Positions 1-7,756 of a stretch of 64,000 nt of DNA are shown here, in pieces. Source of the stretch: JAEUJM01 sp041918615 (lineage in GTDB: Bacteria; Actinomycetota; Acidimicrobiia; Acidimicrobiales; DATDAH01); contig JAYRVH010000054.1 in the NCBI GenBank assembly GCA_041918615.1, positions 1-64,000 of the forward strand, written 5' to 3'. A program made the translations under genes and the position numbers. A model generated the notes under the pieces. The model had not been told where the DNA came from. It worked only from the letters and a program-made list of their open reading frames with translations, and ran no database searches. Within the stretch, counting starts at the first letter, position 1, and each line of letters starts with the position of its first letter.

Positions 1-893
1 AGCGGTTCCTGCTTCCCTGCCATCTCGTCGAGCAGCAGGCGGGCGGCCCAGAAGAAGCAGAGGCCGCCGAGGAAGGTGCCGCTGTTCGCCAACGAGGCGT
101 CGAGCAGGTCGCCCGTGTCGGGCACCACGTAGGCGGCGATGGCCGAGGCCATGAAGAAGATCGAGCCGACCATGTTGACCACGACGATCCACCACGACAC
201 GTCGCGGTCGCGCCACGAGAACCAGCAGTGGCACACCTCGATGATGGCCAGCTCACTGGCCACCAGGAAGCAGATCGAGCCGAGGACGTCCGGGGTCCAG
301 ACCCGCAGGTTCTGCTCGCGGGTCGTCTCGAACCCCGAGCGCATCGCCGCGAAGGTGTTGATGTTGAACCAGAGGGTGCCGACCAGCTGGACACCCGAGG
401 CCCACCAGTCGATGCGGTGGGGCTGCCAGGCGAAGTAGCGCATCTTCGTGCCCGCGGGGCGCCCGCTGTTGATGGACTGCACGTACTGCGAGTAGCCGGC
501 CGAGGTGAAGAAGATCGACCCCACGAAGAAGACCAGGCCCACCACGCCGGGATCGAGCCACGACGACACGCCCGGGGCGGACCCGAGGGCGAAGCAGAAC
601 GAGCCGACCATGAACAGCACGGCGATCCGCCAACTCATCTCGTGCGGGGCCCACAACACCCGTTGGTGGGCCGGACCGGCGGTCGCCTCGCCGCCCTGGC
701 GCTCGGGGCCGAGGCCCTGGCGCTCGGGGCCGAGACCCTTGCGCTGGCGACGTGAGGTGTAGACGAGCCGAGTGCCGTCGGGTCGTTTCACCACTTCACG
801 GGTGACGAACGGGCCGACAGCCACCAGCTCGACGGACTCGGTGTCGCCCGACGGGGTCCAGGGTGGCCGGCGAACGGCACGGGTCGGGGTCAC
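1..893 (-). CDS. Multi-pass membrane protein, C-terminus beyond window
   Basis: Reading continues to the window edge with no stop, so the C-terminus is missing (297 codons seen). GTG at 893 is the first possible start, because an in-frame TGA lies three codons upstream. A soluble N-terminal part of about 85 residues ends in a duplicated LGPERQG, encoded by a perfect 20-of-21-bp tandem repeat at 694-735. About six hydrophobic segments follow, with short aromatic loops (for example RVLWAPHEMSWR before the first). The pattern of paired helices rich in Gly-Ser-Phe recalls YrhK-type membrane domains, but I cannot confirm the family. Function unknown. It faces away from the DUF6325 gene. Confidence 0.7.
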   Translation of the reverse strand, partial: MTPTRAVRRPPWTPSGDTESVELVAVGPFVTREVVKRPDGTRLVYTSRRQRKGLGPERQGLGPERQGGEATAGPAHQRVLWAPHEMSWRIAVLFMVGSFCFALGSAPGVSSWLDPGVVGLVFFVGSIFFTSAGYSQYVQSINSGRPAGTKMRYFAWQPHRIDWWASGVQLVGTLWFNINTFAAMRSGFETTREQNLRVWTPDVLGSICFLVASELAIIEVCHCWFSWRDRDVSWWIVVVNMVGSIFFMASAIAAYVVPDTGDLLDASLANSGTFLGGLCFFWAARLLLDEMAGKQEP

Positions 894-996
894 GAGCCGT
901 CAGCAGAACACACCCGGACACCCCCCGCAACCAGTGATTCCCGACGGTTACACTCAGCGGACCTCAACGAACAGCGACCGCTCCCAAGGAGAACGA

Positions 997-1509
997 ATGG
1001 AACTCGGGCCAGTACAACTACTCGTGATCGGGTTCGATCACCCGGACTTCCGGGGTGAGATCGCCGCCGAGTTGGTCCGCCTGCGCGACGCCGGGATGGT
1101 GCGGGTGATCGATGCGCTCATCGTCAGCAAGGACGACGACGGCGAGGTCACCGCGCTCGAGGCGAGCGACCTGACCATTGCCGAGATGCAGGAGATGGGC
1201 GCCACCATCGGTGCCTTGATCGGGCTGGGTGCCGGGGGCGAGGAGGGCGCCGAGTTGGGTGCCGAGCTCGGCGCGGAAGCCGCATCCGACGGATCCATCC
1301 TCGACGACCTGGACATCGTCGACATCCAGGACGAGATCCCCGCGGGCTCCACCGCCGCCATCCTTCTCATCGACCACCAGTGGGCGCTTCCGCTGCGGGA
1401 AGCCATCGTCCGGGCCAACGGCGAGTCGCTGATCGACATGTGGATCCACCCCCTCGACCTGGTCGCCATCGGCCTGGCCACTGACAACGAAGAAGGAGCG
1501 TCATCATGA
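997..1509 (+). CDS. DUF6325 family protein
   Basis: A 170-residue soluble protein beginning MELGPVQLLVIGF, which is characteristic of the DUF6325 (former DUF1269-like) family found with SHOCT proteins in actinobacteria. AAGGAG six bases before ATG 997 fixes the start; the frame is open further upstream but lacks coding character there. The centre carries a Gly/Glu/Ala-rich stretch (GAGGEEGAELGAELGAEAA) between two alpha/beta halves. The gene overlaps the next one by ATGA, so the two are translationally coupled. No catalytic motif is visible. A stress or envelope role is suggested only by the pairing with a SHOCT protein. Confidence 0.85.
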   Translation: MELGPVQLLVIGFDHPDFRGEIAAELVRLRDAGMVRVIDALIVSKDDDGEVTALEASDLTIAEMQEMGATIGALIGLGAGGEEGAELGAELGAEAASDGSILDDLDIVDIQDEIPAGSTAAILLIDHQWALPLREAIVRANGESLIDMWIHPLDLVAIGLATDNEEGASS

Positions 1510-1826
1510 GAAGAGGTCGCCGCCGTCCCCTGATGCGGGGAGCCATGGTCGCCGGCGCGGGTTACGCCGTCGCCAAGCACAGCTCGGCCAAGCAACAGGC
1601 CGAGGCCGAGCAGAACGCGCAGATCGCCGACCTGGAGGCACAGCAGCAACAGCCGCAGTACGCGCCGCAGGCGCCGCCACCCGCGCCCGTTGCCGCTGCT
1701 CCCGCTCCCGCGGCCCCTGCGGACGACCGCATGGATCAGCTCGTGAAGGCAAAGGGGCTGCTCGACGACGGCGTGCTCACCCAGGCCGAGTTCGACGCCG
1801 AAAAGGCCCGCATCCTCGCCGGCTGA
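1506..1826 (+). CDS. SHOCT domain protein
   Basis: A 106-residue protein with a basic N-terminus (MRRGRRRP), a short hydrophobic patch, a coiled Gln/Glu/Ala-rich stretch, a Pro/Ala linker and a C-terminal SHOCT domain (about residues 76-106, LVKAKGLLDDGVLTQAEFDA). SHOCT is a short oligomerisation module usually at the C-terminus of envelope or stress proteins. Its ATG overlaps the TGA of the DUF6325 gene, so the pair is probably co-expressed and may interact. A perfect inverted repeat follows the stop. Confidence 0.85.
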   Translation: MRRGRRRPLMRGAMVAGAGYAVAKHSSAKQQAEAEQNAQIADLEAQQQQPQYAPQAPPPAPVAAAPAPAAPADDRMDQLVKAKGLLDDGVLTQAEFDAEKARILAG

Positions 1827-1833
1827 GTCCGTT

Positions 1834-1877
1834 CTGGCGCCCGCTTCGACCTGCCCGACGACCGGATCGGGCGCCAG
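1834..1877. terminator. Inverted repeat between convergent genes, probable bidirectional terminator
   Basis: CTGGCGCCCG at 1834-1843 is perfectly repeated inverted at 1868-1877, with a 24-nt loop. It lies in the 67-bp gap between the SHOCT gene and the opposing membrane-protein gene. No T-run is present, as is common in GC-rich actinobacteria. Confidence 0.6.
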
Positions 1878-1893
1878 TTCCGGCTCTCTGCGC

Positions 1894-3249
1894 TCAGCTC
1901 GACGCGGCTGAAGCGGGGGCCGCCCGTTCGGCCAGGCGGACCACCGCCAACTCGTAGAGGCCGACGACGATGAGCAGGGCGAAGAAGGTCAGCCACGACA
2001 GGCTGAAGAACCAGAGCGCGAGGACGGCGACGCCCGCACCCACCCACTGCAGGGCGTCGCGGTGGGCCAGCACCCACTCGGCGGTGGCCGGGTCCTTGGC
2101 GCTGCCCGCCGCCATCGAGAACAGCGAGGCCACCCGGGCCCGCAGGGACACCGCCCAGGGGTACGGACCGGTGACGAGCGAGATCACGATGATGAGCAGG
2201 GCGAGCCACAGCATGATCTCGGTGCCGGTGCGGAGTGGATCGATCACCCGGTCGGTGGTCACCTGCACCGCCGGCACGTTCTCGGGGATGCGCACCAGGT
2301 TGAGCAGGTCGGACTGGAGTCGCAGCGAGAGCCGCCGCACGATCACCAGGCCCACCGAGATGGCCACCACGAGTTGCAGGAGCGTGCGTCGCCGATGGGT
2401 GGACAGCCAGAGGGTGAGGGGGATCAGCACGAGGGTGAGGCCCACGAGCAGCCACACCAGGTTGTTGAAGAGCTTCACGCCCTGCTGGGCCGACTCGAGG
2501 GCGCCGGCGTCGTAGACGGTGATCGTGCCGAAGTTGTCGTCGAGGTCGACGCCGAGGGCATCGCTGATCTTCTGACGGGCGGCGTCGGGAACGTCCTGCA
2601 CCGACACCTCGGGGATGGTCACCGAGCGACCCAGGATCTCGGGTGACGTCTCGCTGATCTTCTTGAGCACCTGGTCGATCACCGGCAGGAAGTTGAGGGT
2701 GACCGTTTCGCCGTCGGCGGTGACGACCGCGGAGTCGTTGCCCTCGAGCAGGTCGACGGCACGTTGGTGGGCGCCGTTCACCACATCCTTGAAAAGCCTC
2801 GCGAACTCCGGGGTGGCGAAGACCTCGGCCACCTTGCTCTCGACGAAGCCCTGCACGGCACTGGTGATGGTCGGCGCCAGGATCTGGGCCCGCGGGGGCA
2901 GTGCCTCAGCGATCAGCTGCTCGGGTTGGACGAGCTTCATGATCTCGGTGGTGGTGTACCGCGCCAGTGCGTCCTGCACGGCGGGCTCGTCGATGACCGT
3001 GCCCAGGCGACCGGCGAAGATGTCGTTGTTCAAGAAATTGCGGCTGGCCCAGACCCCGATGCCCGCGGCGAGGAAGGAGATCGCGGTGAGCACCACCAGC
3101 ACGCCCACGGCGAACCTGCGCAGGCTGCGGCCCACCCGCCCGCGGTGCTCCCGGTTGTCCACCTTCTGCTCGAGCACCTCGACCTCGGCCCGCAGCCGTT
3201 CGACCTCCTCTTCGGTGGCGTCCGCAGGCTCGTTCGACTGGTCATCCAT
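1894..3249 (-). CDS. Coiled-coil N-terminus, multi-pass membrane protein
   Basis: A 451-residue protein. Residues 10-40 form a charged heptad-like coil (EEEVERLRAEVEVLEQKV), followed by one membrane helix, a large extracytoplasmic domain of about 220 residues with helical character, then about four more membrane helices and an Ala-rich tail. This topology (TM, outside domain, several TMs) is seen in uncharacterised actinobacterial integral membrane proteins. ATG 3249 is preferred over a TTG six codons upstream because a TAGGTT box lies exactly 7 nt before it. It is divergent from the small gene at 3331. Function unknown. Confidence 0.8.
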   Translation of the reverse strand: MDDQSNEPADATEEEVERLRAEVEVLEQKVDNREHRGRVGRSLRRFAVGVLVVLTAISFLAAGIGVWASRNFLNNDIFAGRLGTVIDEPAVQDALARYTTTEIMKLVQPEQLIAEALPPRAQILAPTITSAVQGFVESKVAEVFATPEFARLFKDVVNGAHQRAVDLLEGNDSAVVTADGETVTLNFLPVIDQVLKKISETSPEILGRSVTIPEVSVQDVPDAARQKISDALGVDLDDNFGTITVYDAGALESAQQGVKLFNNLVWLLVGLTLVLIPLTLWLSTHRRRTLLQLVVAISVGLVIVRRLSLRLQSDLLNLVRIPENVPAVQVTTDRVIDPLRTGTEIMLWLALLIIVISLVTGPYPWAVSLRARVASLFSMAAGSAKDPATAEWVLAHRDALQWVGAGVAVLALWFFSLSWLTFFALLIVVGLYELAVVRLAERAAPASAASS

Positions 3250-3256
3250 GGGCACA

Positions 3257-3262
3257 AACCTA
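3257..3262 (-). promoter_or_regulatory. -10 box TAGGTT, leaderless promoter
   Basis: TAGGTT on the minus strand lies 7 nt before ATG 3249, with no Shine-Dalgarno between. This predicts transcription starting at or next to the start codon and supports that start. The -35 is not clear. Confidence 0.55.
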
Positions 3263-3330
3263 GCCAAGACGCGCGAAGCCCTGTGTCCGGGTGGTTACGA
3301 CCCGGCGCATCGTTTACCGTGCCGTTGACC

Positions 3331-3636
3331 ATGACCCCCGACCACGTTCCAAACGATCACAACTGGGCACCAAGCGAGCGGGAGAAGTCCGCGCTCGGCA
3401 CCGCAGTGGTGGCCATCGTGGCCTACGAGGTGGTGTCGACGGCGATCAACGACTGGCTGGGCGACGACCTCGTGCCCTCGGTCATGCCCCGCGTCCAGGC
3501 CGTGACGCCGAAGAGCGTGGCCCGAGCGGCGACACCGCAATGGACCCGCTACGCGGGTTGGGTGGCCGCCGGCGCCGCCTTCACGCTCGCGGGACGGGTG
3601 GCACGCAGCGCGATGCCCCAACGCCACCGGCGCTGA
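3331..3636 (+). CDS. Small hypothetical membrane-associated protein
   Basis: A 101-residue product with a polar N-terminus, a moderately hydrophobic segment (ALGTAVVAIVAYEVVSTAI), a loop with WLGDDLVPSVMPR, a second weak segment (YAGWVAAGAAFTLAGRVA) and a basic end. Codon use is typical of the window. The start is uncertain: a TACCGT box lies 10 nt before ATG 3331, and an in-frame GTG sits four codons upstream. Family not recognised. Confidence 0.55.
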   Translation: MTPDHVPNDHNWAPSEREKSALGTAVVAIVAYEVVSTAINDWLGDDLVPSVMPRVQAVTPKSVARAATPQWTRYAGWVAAGAAFTLAGRVARSAMPQRHRR

Positions 3637-3716
3637 CGCCCCACACCCGCGGGGAAAACGAGACGACGGGCCGAACCGGCTGAACGCCGACCCGACCCGC
3701 CACCCCGCGACAGGAC

Positions 3717-4109
3717 TCAGCTGACGATCTTGGCCTTCATGGAGTCGTACTCGGCATCGCTGATGGCGCCGCTCGTCTTGAGGTCGTGGAGCTTGGCCAG
3801 CTCGTCGGCAGCGCTTCCGCCACCGGCGTTGGCCTGCACGTACTCCTTGAACTGGGCGTCGGCCTCCTGCTGGCGGGCGAGGGCACGCTCACCCATCCCG
3901 TGACCTCGAACGATGAGGTAGATGAACACACCGAAGTAGGGCACGAGCAGCACGAAGATGACCCAAAGGGCCTTCATGCCGCCCGACTCCTCCTTGTCGC
4001 TGAACAGGTCGGCGAACACGGTGATGAGCAGCCAGAACCACAGCATGAAGAGGAACAGCCAAAACACGGTCAGGAGCAATTCGCCCCCACCGACGTCTGC
4101 GAGAATCAT
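3717..4109 (-). CDS. PLDc_N and SHOCT domain membrane protein
   Basis: A 130-residue protein. Two N-terminal membrane helices (FWLFLFMLWFWLLITVFADLF and ALWVIFVLLVPYFGVFIYLI) match the PLDc_N/phospholipase D-nuclease N-terminal helix pair. A Gln/Glu-rich cytoplasmic linker and a C-terminal SHOCT domain (DELAKLHDLKTSGAISDAEY) follow. ATG 4109 has AAAGGTG six bases upstream; the frame extends further but without a ribosome site. This is the second SHOCT protein within 3 kb, so the left end of the window is enriched for this stress/envelope module. Confidence 0.85.
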   Translation of the reverse strand: MILADVGGGELLLTVFWLFLFMLWFWLLITVFADLFSDKEESGGMKALWVIFVLLVPYFGVFIYLIVRGHGMGERALARQQEADAQFKEYVQANAGGGSAADELAKLHDLKTSGAISDAEYDSMKAKIVS

Positions 4110-4281
4110 GAACCACACCTTTGTTTCGTTGGAAGTGTCGCCACAGCACACCACGGACCGTGGCAGGGTGCAACTCAGCGACTACACCCGCTCCGTGGAC
4201 GGCCTCACCGGTGCGTTGCCGCCGGCACGGCCACCTCGGTGCCGGATGCGCTGCTCACCGGGCCCTCACCTCGTCCCACGC

Positions 4282-6057
4282 TCAGGCGTCCGGCGAACGG
4301 TCGGGGGCGAGCGCGTCGACCGCGGCACCGACCGTCTCGTACAAGTGGTCCGCGCCGATCGCTTCGGTGAGCCCCGCACCGTCCAAGTGCAGACGCACCG
4401 GTGCCTTCAGGCGCGCGACGGCGAAGCCGATGTGCTGGCGGGCGAGGTCCTCGACGATCGACTCGAGGGCCTCGGCGCCGGTGGAGTCGACCCCCGTGAG
4501 GCCCTCGGCATCGAACACGAACCAGGCCACCGGCGAGGGGGCCCCGGCGATCGCCTCGCGGATGCGGGCCTTCACATAGCTGGCGTTGGCGAAGAAGAGG
4601 CGGTCGTCGAGGCGATAGATGAGCACCCCCGGCACGACCTGGGCGCCCGGGTGCAGGCTGACGTTGGCGTAGCGACCCATCCGGGGCACCCAGCCCAGGA
4701 CGGCGTCGTGGGGCCGGGCGCTGCGCCGCACCACGTCGACCACCGAGAGCACGACCGCCACGACGATGCCCTCGAGCACCCCCACGACCACCACGCCGGC
4801 CAGTGCCGCGGCGGCGATCACGACATCGCCGTGGCTGACGTCGCGGAGGGCCCGCCAGTCCTGCGGGGTGACGAGGCCGACCGCCGCATAGACGATCACC
4901 GCGCCGAGCACCGCGGCGGGCAGGTCGGACATGGGGCCGGTGAGGAACAGGAGCACGAGCGCCACCGCAGCCGCGGCGACGAGGCCCGCCGCCTGGGTGC
5001 GCACGCCCATCTGCTCGTTCACGGCCGTGCGCGAGTTGCTGTTGCCGATCGGGAACGACTGGCTGACACCGGCACCGAGGTTGGCCATGCCGAGGGCCAG
5101 GAGCTCCTGGTTCGCGTTCACGTGCTGGCCGTGGCGGCCGGCGAACGACCGGGCGGTCAGGATCGTGTTCGAGTAGGTGGCGAAGACGATGCCGAGGGCC
5201 GTGGGCACCAGCCGCAGCGCGTCGACGAGCGACACACGGGGGAGGCCGAGCGACGGCAGTCCGCGCGGGATGCTCCCGATGGTGGCGACGCCGTGGCCGG
5301 CGAGATCGAACACGGCGGAGACCACGATGGCGCCGATCACCACCACGAGGGGGCCCGGGGCCTTGGGCGAGAGTGCCCGCAGCCCGAACAGGACGACGAG
5401 CGAGACGCCTGCGGTCGCCATCGTCGCCACGCTCACGTCGCCAAGGTGGGTCAGAAGGTCGACCACCTGCCCGATCGGCTTGGCGGCGTCGATGCCGACG
5501 CCCGTGAGCTTGCCCAACTGGCCGCAGATGAGGATGACGGCGATGCCGTGGACGAAGCCCACCAGGGCCGCCCGCGACAGGTAGTCGGCCACCCAGCCCA
5601 GGCGGACCAGGCGCGCGGCGAGGAACCCGCCCCCGACCAGCAGCGCGAGCATGCCGGCGAGCGCGAGGTACTTCGCGGGATCACCGTCGGCGAGCGGGGC
5701 CAGGCCGGTGGCGACGAGCGCCGCCGACGTGCCCTCGGGGCCGACCACCAACTGCCTCGACGTCCCGAGCACCGCATAGGCCACCACCGGCAGGAGCAGG
5801 GCGTAGAGCCCCGCGACCGGGGGGAGGCCCGCGACCTCGGCGAAACCCATGGCCGCGGGGATGGCGAGCGCGGCCACGGTGAGCCCCGCCAGCGCGTCCC
5901 TGCCGAGGGTGGGCGCCCGGTACGTGCCGACATGGGCCAACACGGGAACAGTCCGGTGCAGGAGTGAGGGCCGGTCCTGGGGAACGAACGGTGAGTCATC
6001 CTCGCCGTAGGCGACGGGCGGGCGGGAAGGCGGCTCCTCGCCGTCCTCAGGCGACAT
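4282..6057 (-). CDS. SulP family anion transporter with STAS domain
   Basis: A 591-residue SLC26/SulP transporter. After a Pro/Glu-rich N-terminus come about 10-12 membrane helices, including the family signature around residues 60-110 (LAIPAAMGFAEVAGLPPVAG, then LLPVVAYAVLGTSRQLVVGP) and a substrate-site region QSFPIGNSNSRTAVNE. A cytoplasmic STAS domain forms the C-terminus (FDAEGLTGVDSTGAEALE). Length is normal. SulP proteins carry sulfate, bicarbonate or dicarboxylates; the substrate cannot be read from sequence. The start overlaps the end of the hydrolase gene by 11 bp. ATG 6066 is an alternative start. Confidence 0.93.
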   Translation of the reverse strand: MSPEDGEEPPSRPPVAYGEDDSPFVPQDRPSLLHRTVPVLAHVGTYRAPTLGRDALAGLTVAALAIPAAMGFAEVAGLPPVAGLYALLLPVVAYAVLGTSRQLVVGPEGTSAALVATGLAPLADGDPAKYLALAGMLALLVGGGFLAARLVRLGWVADYLSRAALVGFVHGIAVILICGQLGKLTGVGIDAAKPIGQVVDLLTHLGDVSVATMATAGVSLVVLFGLRALSPKAPGPLVVVIGAIVVSAVFDLAGHGVATIGSIPRGLPSLGLPRVSLVDALRLVPTALGIVFATYSNTILTARSFAGRHGQHVNANQELLALGMANLGAGVSQSFPIGNSNSRTAVNEQMGVRTQAAGLVAAAAVALVLLFLTGPMSDLPAAVLGAVIVYAAVGLVTPQDWRALRDVSHGDVVIAAAALAGVVVVGVLEGIVVAVVLSVVDVVRRSARPHDAVLGWVPRMGRYANVSLHPGAQVVPGVLIYRLDDRLFFANASYVKARIREAIAGAPSPVAWFVFDAEGLTGVDSTGAEALESIVEDLARQHIGFAVARLKAPVRLHLDGAGLTEAIGADHLYETVGAAVDALAPDRSPDA

Positions 6058-6889
6058 GGGCGGCATCGGGCGAGGCCGACACCGGCCCGTCGAGCGCGTC
6101 CAGGAACTCGAGGACCAGCCGGTTGAAGGTGCTGGCGTGTTCGAACATGAAGCCGTGGGCGGCCCCCCGGACAACGGCCATGCGGGCGCCGGGGATGGCC
6201 GAGGCGAGCTCTTCGGAATCGCCGCGGGGGGTGAGGATGTCCTGGCTGCCGACCAGCACGAGCGTGGGCGCGGTGATGCCCTTCAGCTCGAAGCGCAGGT
6301 CTTCGTCGGCATCGAGGATGGCGTGCACCTGCGCGACGAACGCATGAGGTGCGGCGTTGAGGGCCAGGCCTCCGATGGGGCCGAGCAGCGGCCACACCCG
6401 TCGCAGCGATCGCGGCCCGAAGAGCCAGCGGGCGTTGCGCCTGACGAACTGGCCCATGCCCTCGGCCTCGGCGAGCGAGGCCCATTCGGAGAGCAGGTCG
6501 CGGCGCCATGGGTGCTGGCGACAGGCGGTGCAGGCCAGGATGAGCGAGCGCACCCGGTGGGCGTGCAGGACACCGATCACCTGGCTGATGACGCCGCCCA
6601 TCGATGCGCCCACCACGTGGGCCCGATCGACGCCGGCGTCGTCGAGCACGGCGACGGCGTCGTTGGCCATGTCCAACAGGTCGTAGGGGCCCGGCGGCTT
6701 GTCCGAGTGGCCGACGCCGCGGTTGTCGAGGGCGATGCACCGGTAGCGGGCCCCGAGGGCCCGGCGTTGGAGGATCCAGCCCCGCTTGTCGGCGCCGAGG
6801 CCCTGGATCAGCAAGAGCGGCTCACCGTCGGGGTTGCCGAAGGCTTCGTAGTGGATCCGGGTGCCGTCGTCGGCCCACGCGAAGGCCAT
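6047..6889 (-). CDS. Alpha/beta-fold hydrolase
   Basis: A 280-residue cytoplasmic hydrolase. The nucleophile elbow is GASMGG (about residues 94-99), the acid is in VGSQDILTP and the histidine in GAAHGFMFEH, giving a complete Ser-Asp-His triad. The oxyanion region is LIQGLGADKRGW. AAGGA seven bases before ATG 6889 serves as ribosome site. It sits between LapA-like and SulP genes in one tight minus-strand run. Relatives include 3-oxoadipate enol-lactonase-like and haloperoxidase-like esterases; substrate unknown. Confidence 0.9.
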   Translation of the reverse strand: MAFAWADDGTRIHYEAFGNPDGEPLLLIQGLGADKRGWILQRRALGARYRCIALDNRGVGHSDKPPGPYDLLDMANDAVAVLDDAGVDRAHVVGASMGGVISQVIGVLHAHRVRSLILACTACRQHPWRRDLLSEWASLAEAEGMGQFVRRNARWLFGPRSLRRVWPLLGPIGGLALNAAPHAFVAQVHAILDADEDLRFELKGITAPTLVLVGSQDILTPRGDSEELASAIPGARMAVVRGAAHGFMFEHASTFNRLVLEFLDALDGPVSASPDAAHVA

Positions 6890-6892
6890 GGG

Positions 6893-7123
6893 TCAATCCT
6901 TGCGGCTTCGCCGGCCGAACAGGAAGCCGGCGGCGGCACCCAGCAGCGCCGTGCCCACCAGCACCCAGATGAGGGCGATGTTCACGTCGAACAGCAGGAA
7001 GTCGATCGGCACCGTCTCGAGATTCGCCACGACGAAGGCGAGCAACAGCAACACGATGATGGCGATGCCGATCGTCTGGCCGGAGATGCGGTTGCCTCCG
7101 CCCTTGGCGTCTTCGTGCTTCAT
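6893..7123 (-). CDS. LapA-like small membrane protein
   Basis: About 76 residues with two membrane helices (IGIAIIVLLLLAFVVANLETV and IALIWVLVGTALLGAAAGFL) and a basic tail GRRSRKD, the layout of the LapA/DUF1049 domain. AAGGAGG lies upstream of two candidate starts: GTG 7129 (5 nt away) and ATG 7123 (11 nt away). I show the ATG, but the GTG is equally possible. Ends three bases before the hydrolase start. Probably an envelope-assembly or stress protein. Confidence 0.8.
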   Translation of the reverse strand: MKHEDAKGGGNRISGQTIGIAIIVLLLLAFVVANLETVPIDFLLFDVNIALIWVLVGTALLGAAAGFLFGRRSRKD

Positions 7124-7145
7124 CGACACGTGAGCCTCCTTCCGG

Positions 7146-7676
7146 TCAGGCGGCGAGCCGCTTGAGCTCCAGCGACGACACGATCTCGCCGATGCCGGCG
7201 ACGATGGCCCCGAGGCCCAACACGACACCCACCACGGCCACGGTGGCGTCGGGCCAGGCGATGATGGCGATGCCGACGAGGGCCCCGATCACACCCACCA
7301 CGAGCAGGGGCATCGTGGACTCGTCGTGATCCATGAGGGCCACGACGGCGCGGATGACGCCCCGCAGCAGATAGCCGATGCCGGCGACCACGGCCACCAC
7401 CTGCACGGTGACGTCGGGCCAGACCAGCAGCACGAGGCCCGAGATCACCGAGACGATGGCCCAGCCGATGCCCACCTCCTGGCGCCGGGCACCGAAGAAG
7501 CCGCTGATGCCGCCGATGAGCAGGAAGAGCCCGGCGAACCAGGCCAGGGCGGCCACGCTCTTGAACGGGCGGGTGATCAGGATGAGCCCCAAGGCGATGG
7601 AGGCGAGGCCCACGATCATCACCACCCACCAGAGCCTGGCCCCCACGCGCAGCTCGTCGTCACTCACCGGCTCCAT
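7146..7676 (-). CDS. HdeD family (DUF308) membrane protein
   Basis: A 176-residue protein with six membrane helices arranged as three similar hairpins, each containing a Trp-Pro-Asp turn (VWPDVTV, AWPDATV, with TRPFKSV in the first). This repeated DUF308 pattern defines the HdeD acid-resistance membrane family. ATG 7676 follows GGGGGAG at good spacing. It heads the run HdeD-LapA-hydrolase-SulP. Role in acid or envelope stress is inferred from family only. Confidence 0.88.
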   Translation of the reverse strand: MEPVSDDELRVGARLWWVVMIVGLASIALGLILITRPFKSVAALAWFAGLFLLIGGISGFFGARRQEVGIGWAIVSVISGLVLLVWPDVTVQVVAVVAGIGYLLRGVIRAVVALMDHDESTMPLLVVGVIGALVGIAIIAWPDATVAVVGVVLGLGAIVAGIGEIVSSLELKRLAA

Positions 7677-7756
7677 GTGCTCCCCCTCGGTCGGCGGCCG
7701 ATCCGGCCACCAGCCAACGTAGCCCAGCGCCTGGCTCGTGGCGCGACCCCGGTGGC

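Noticed and set aside
694..735. 21-bp tandem repeat near the left end as an intergenic element
   Set aside because: It is inside the coding frame of the membrane protein and encodes a duplicated LGPERQG.
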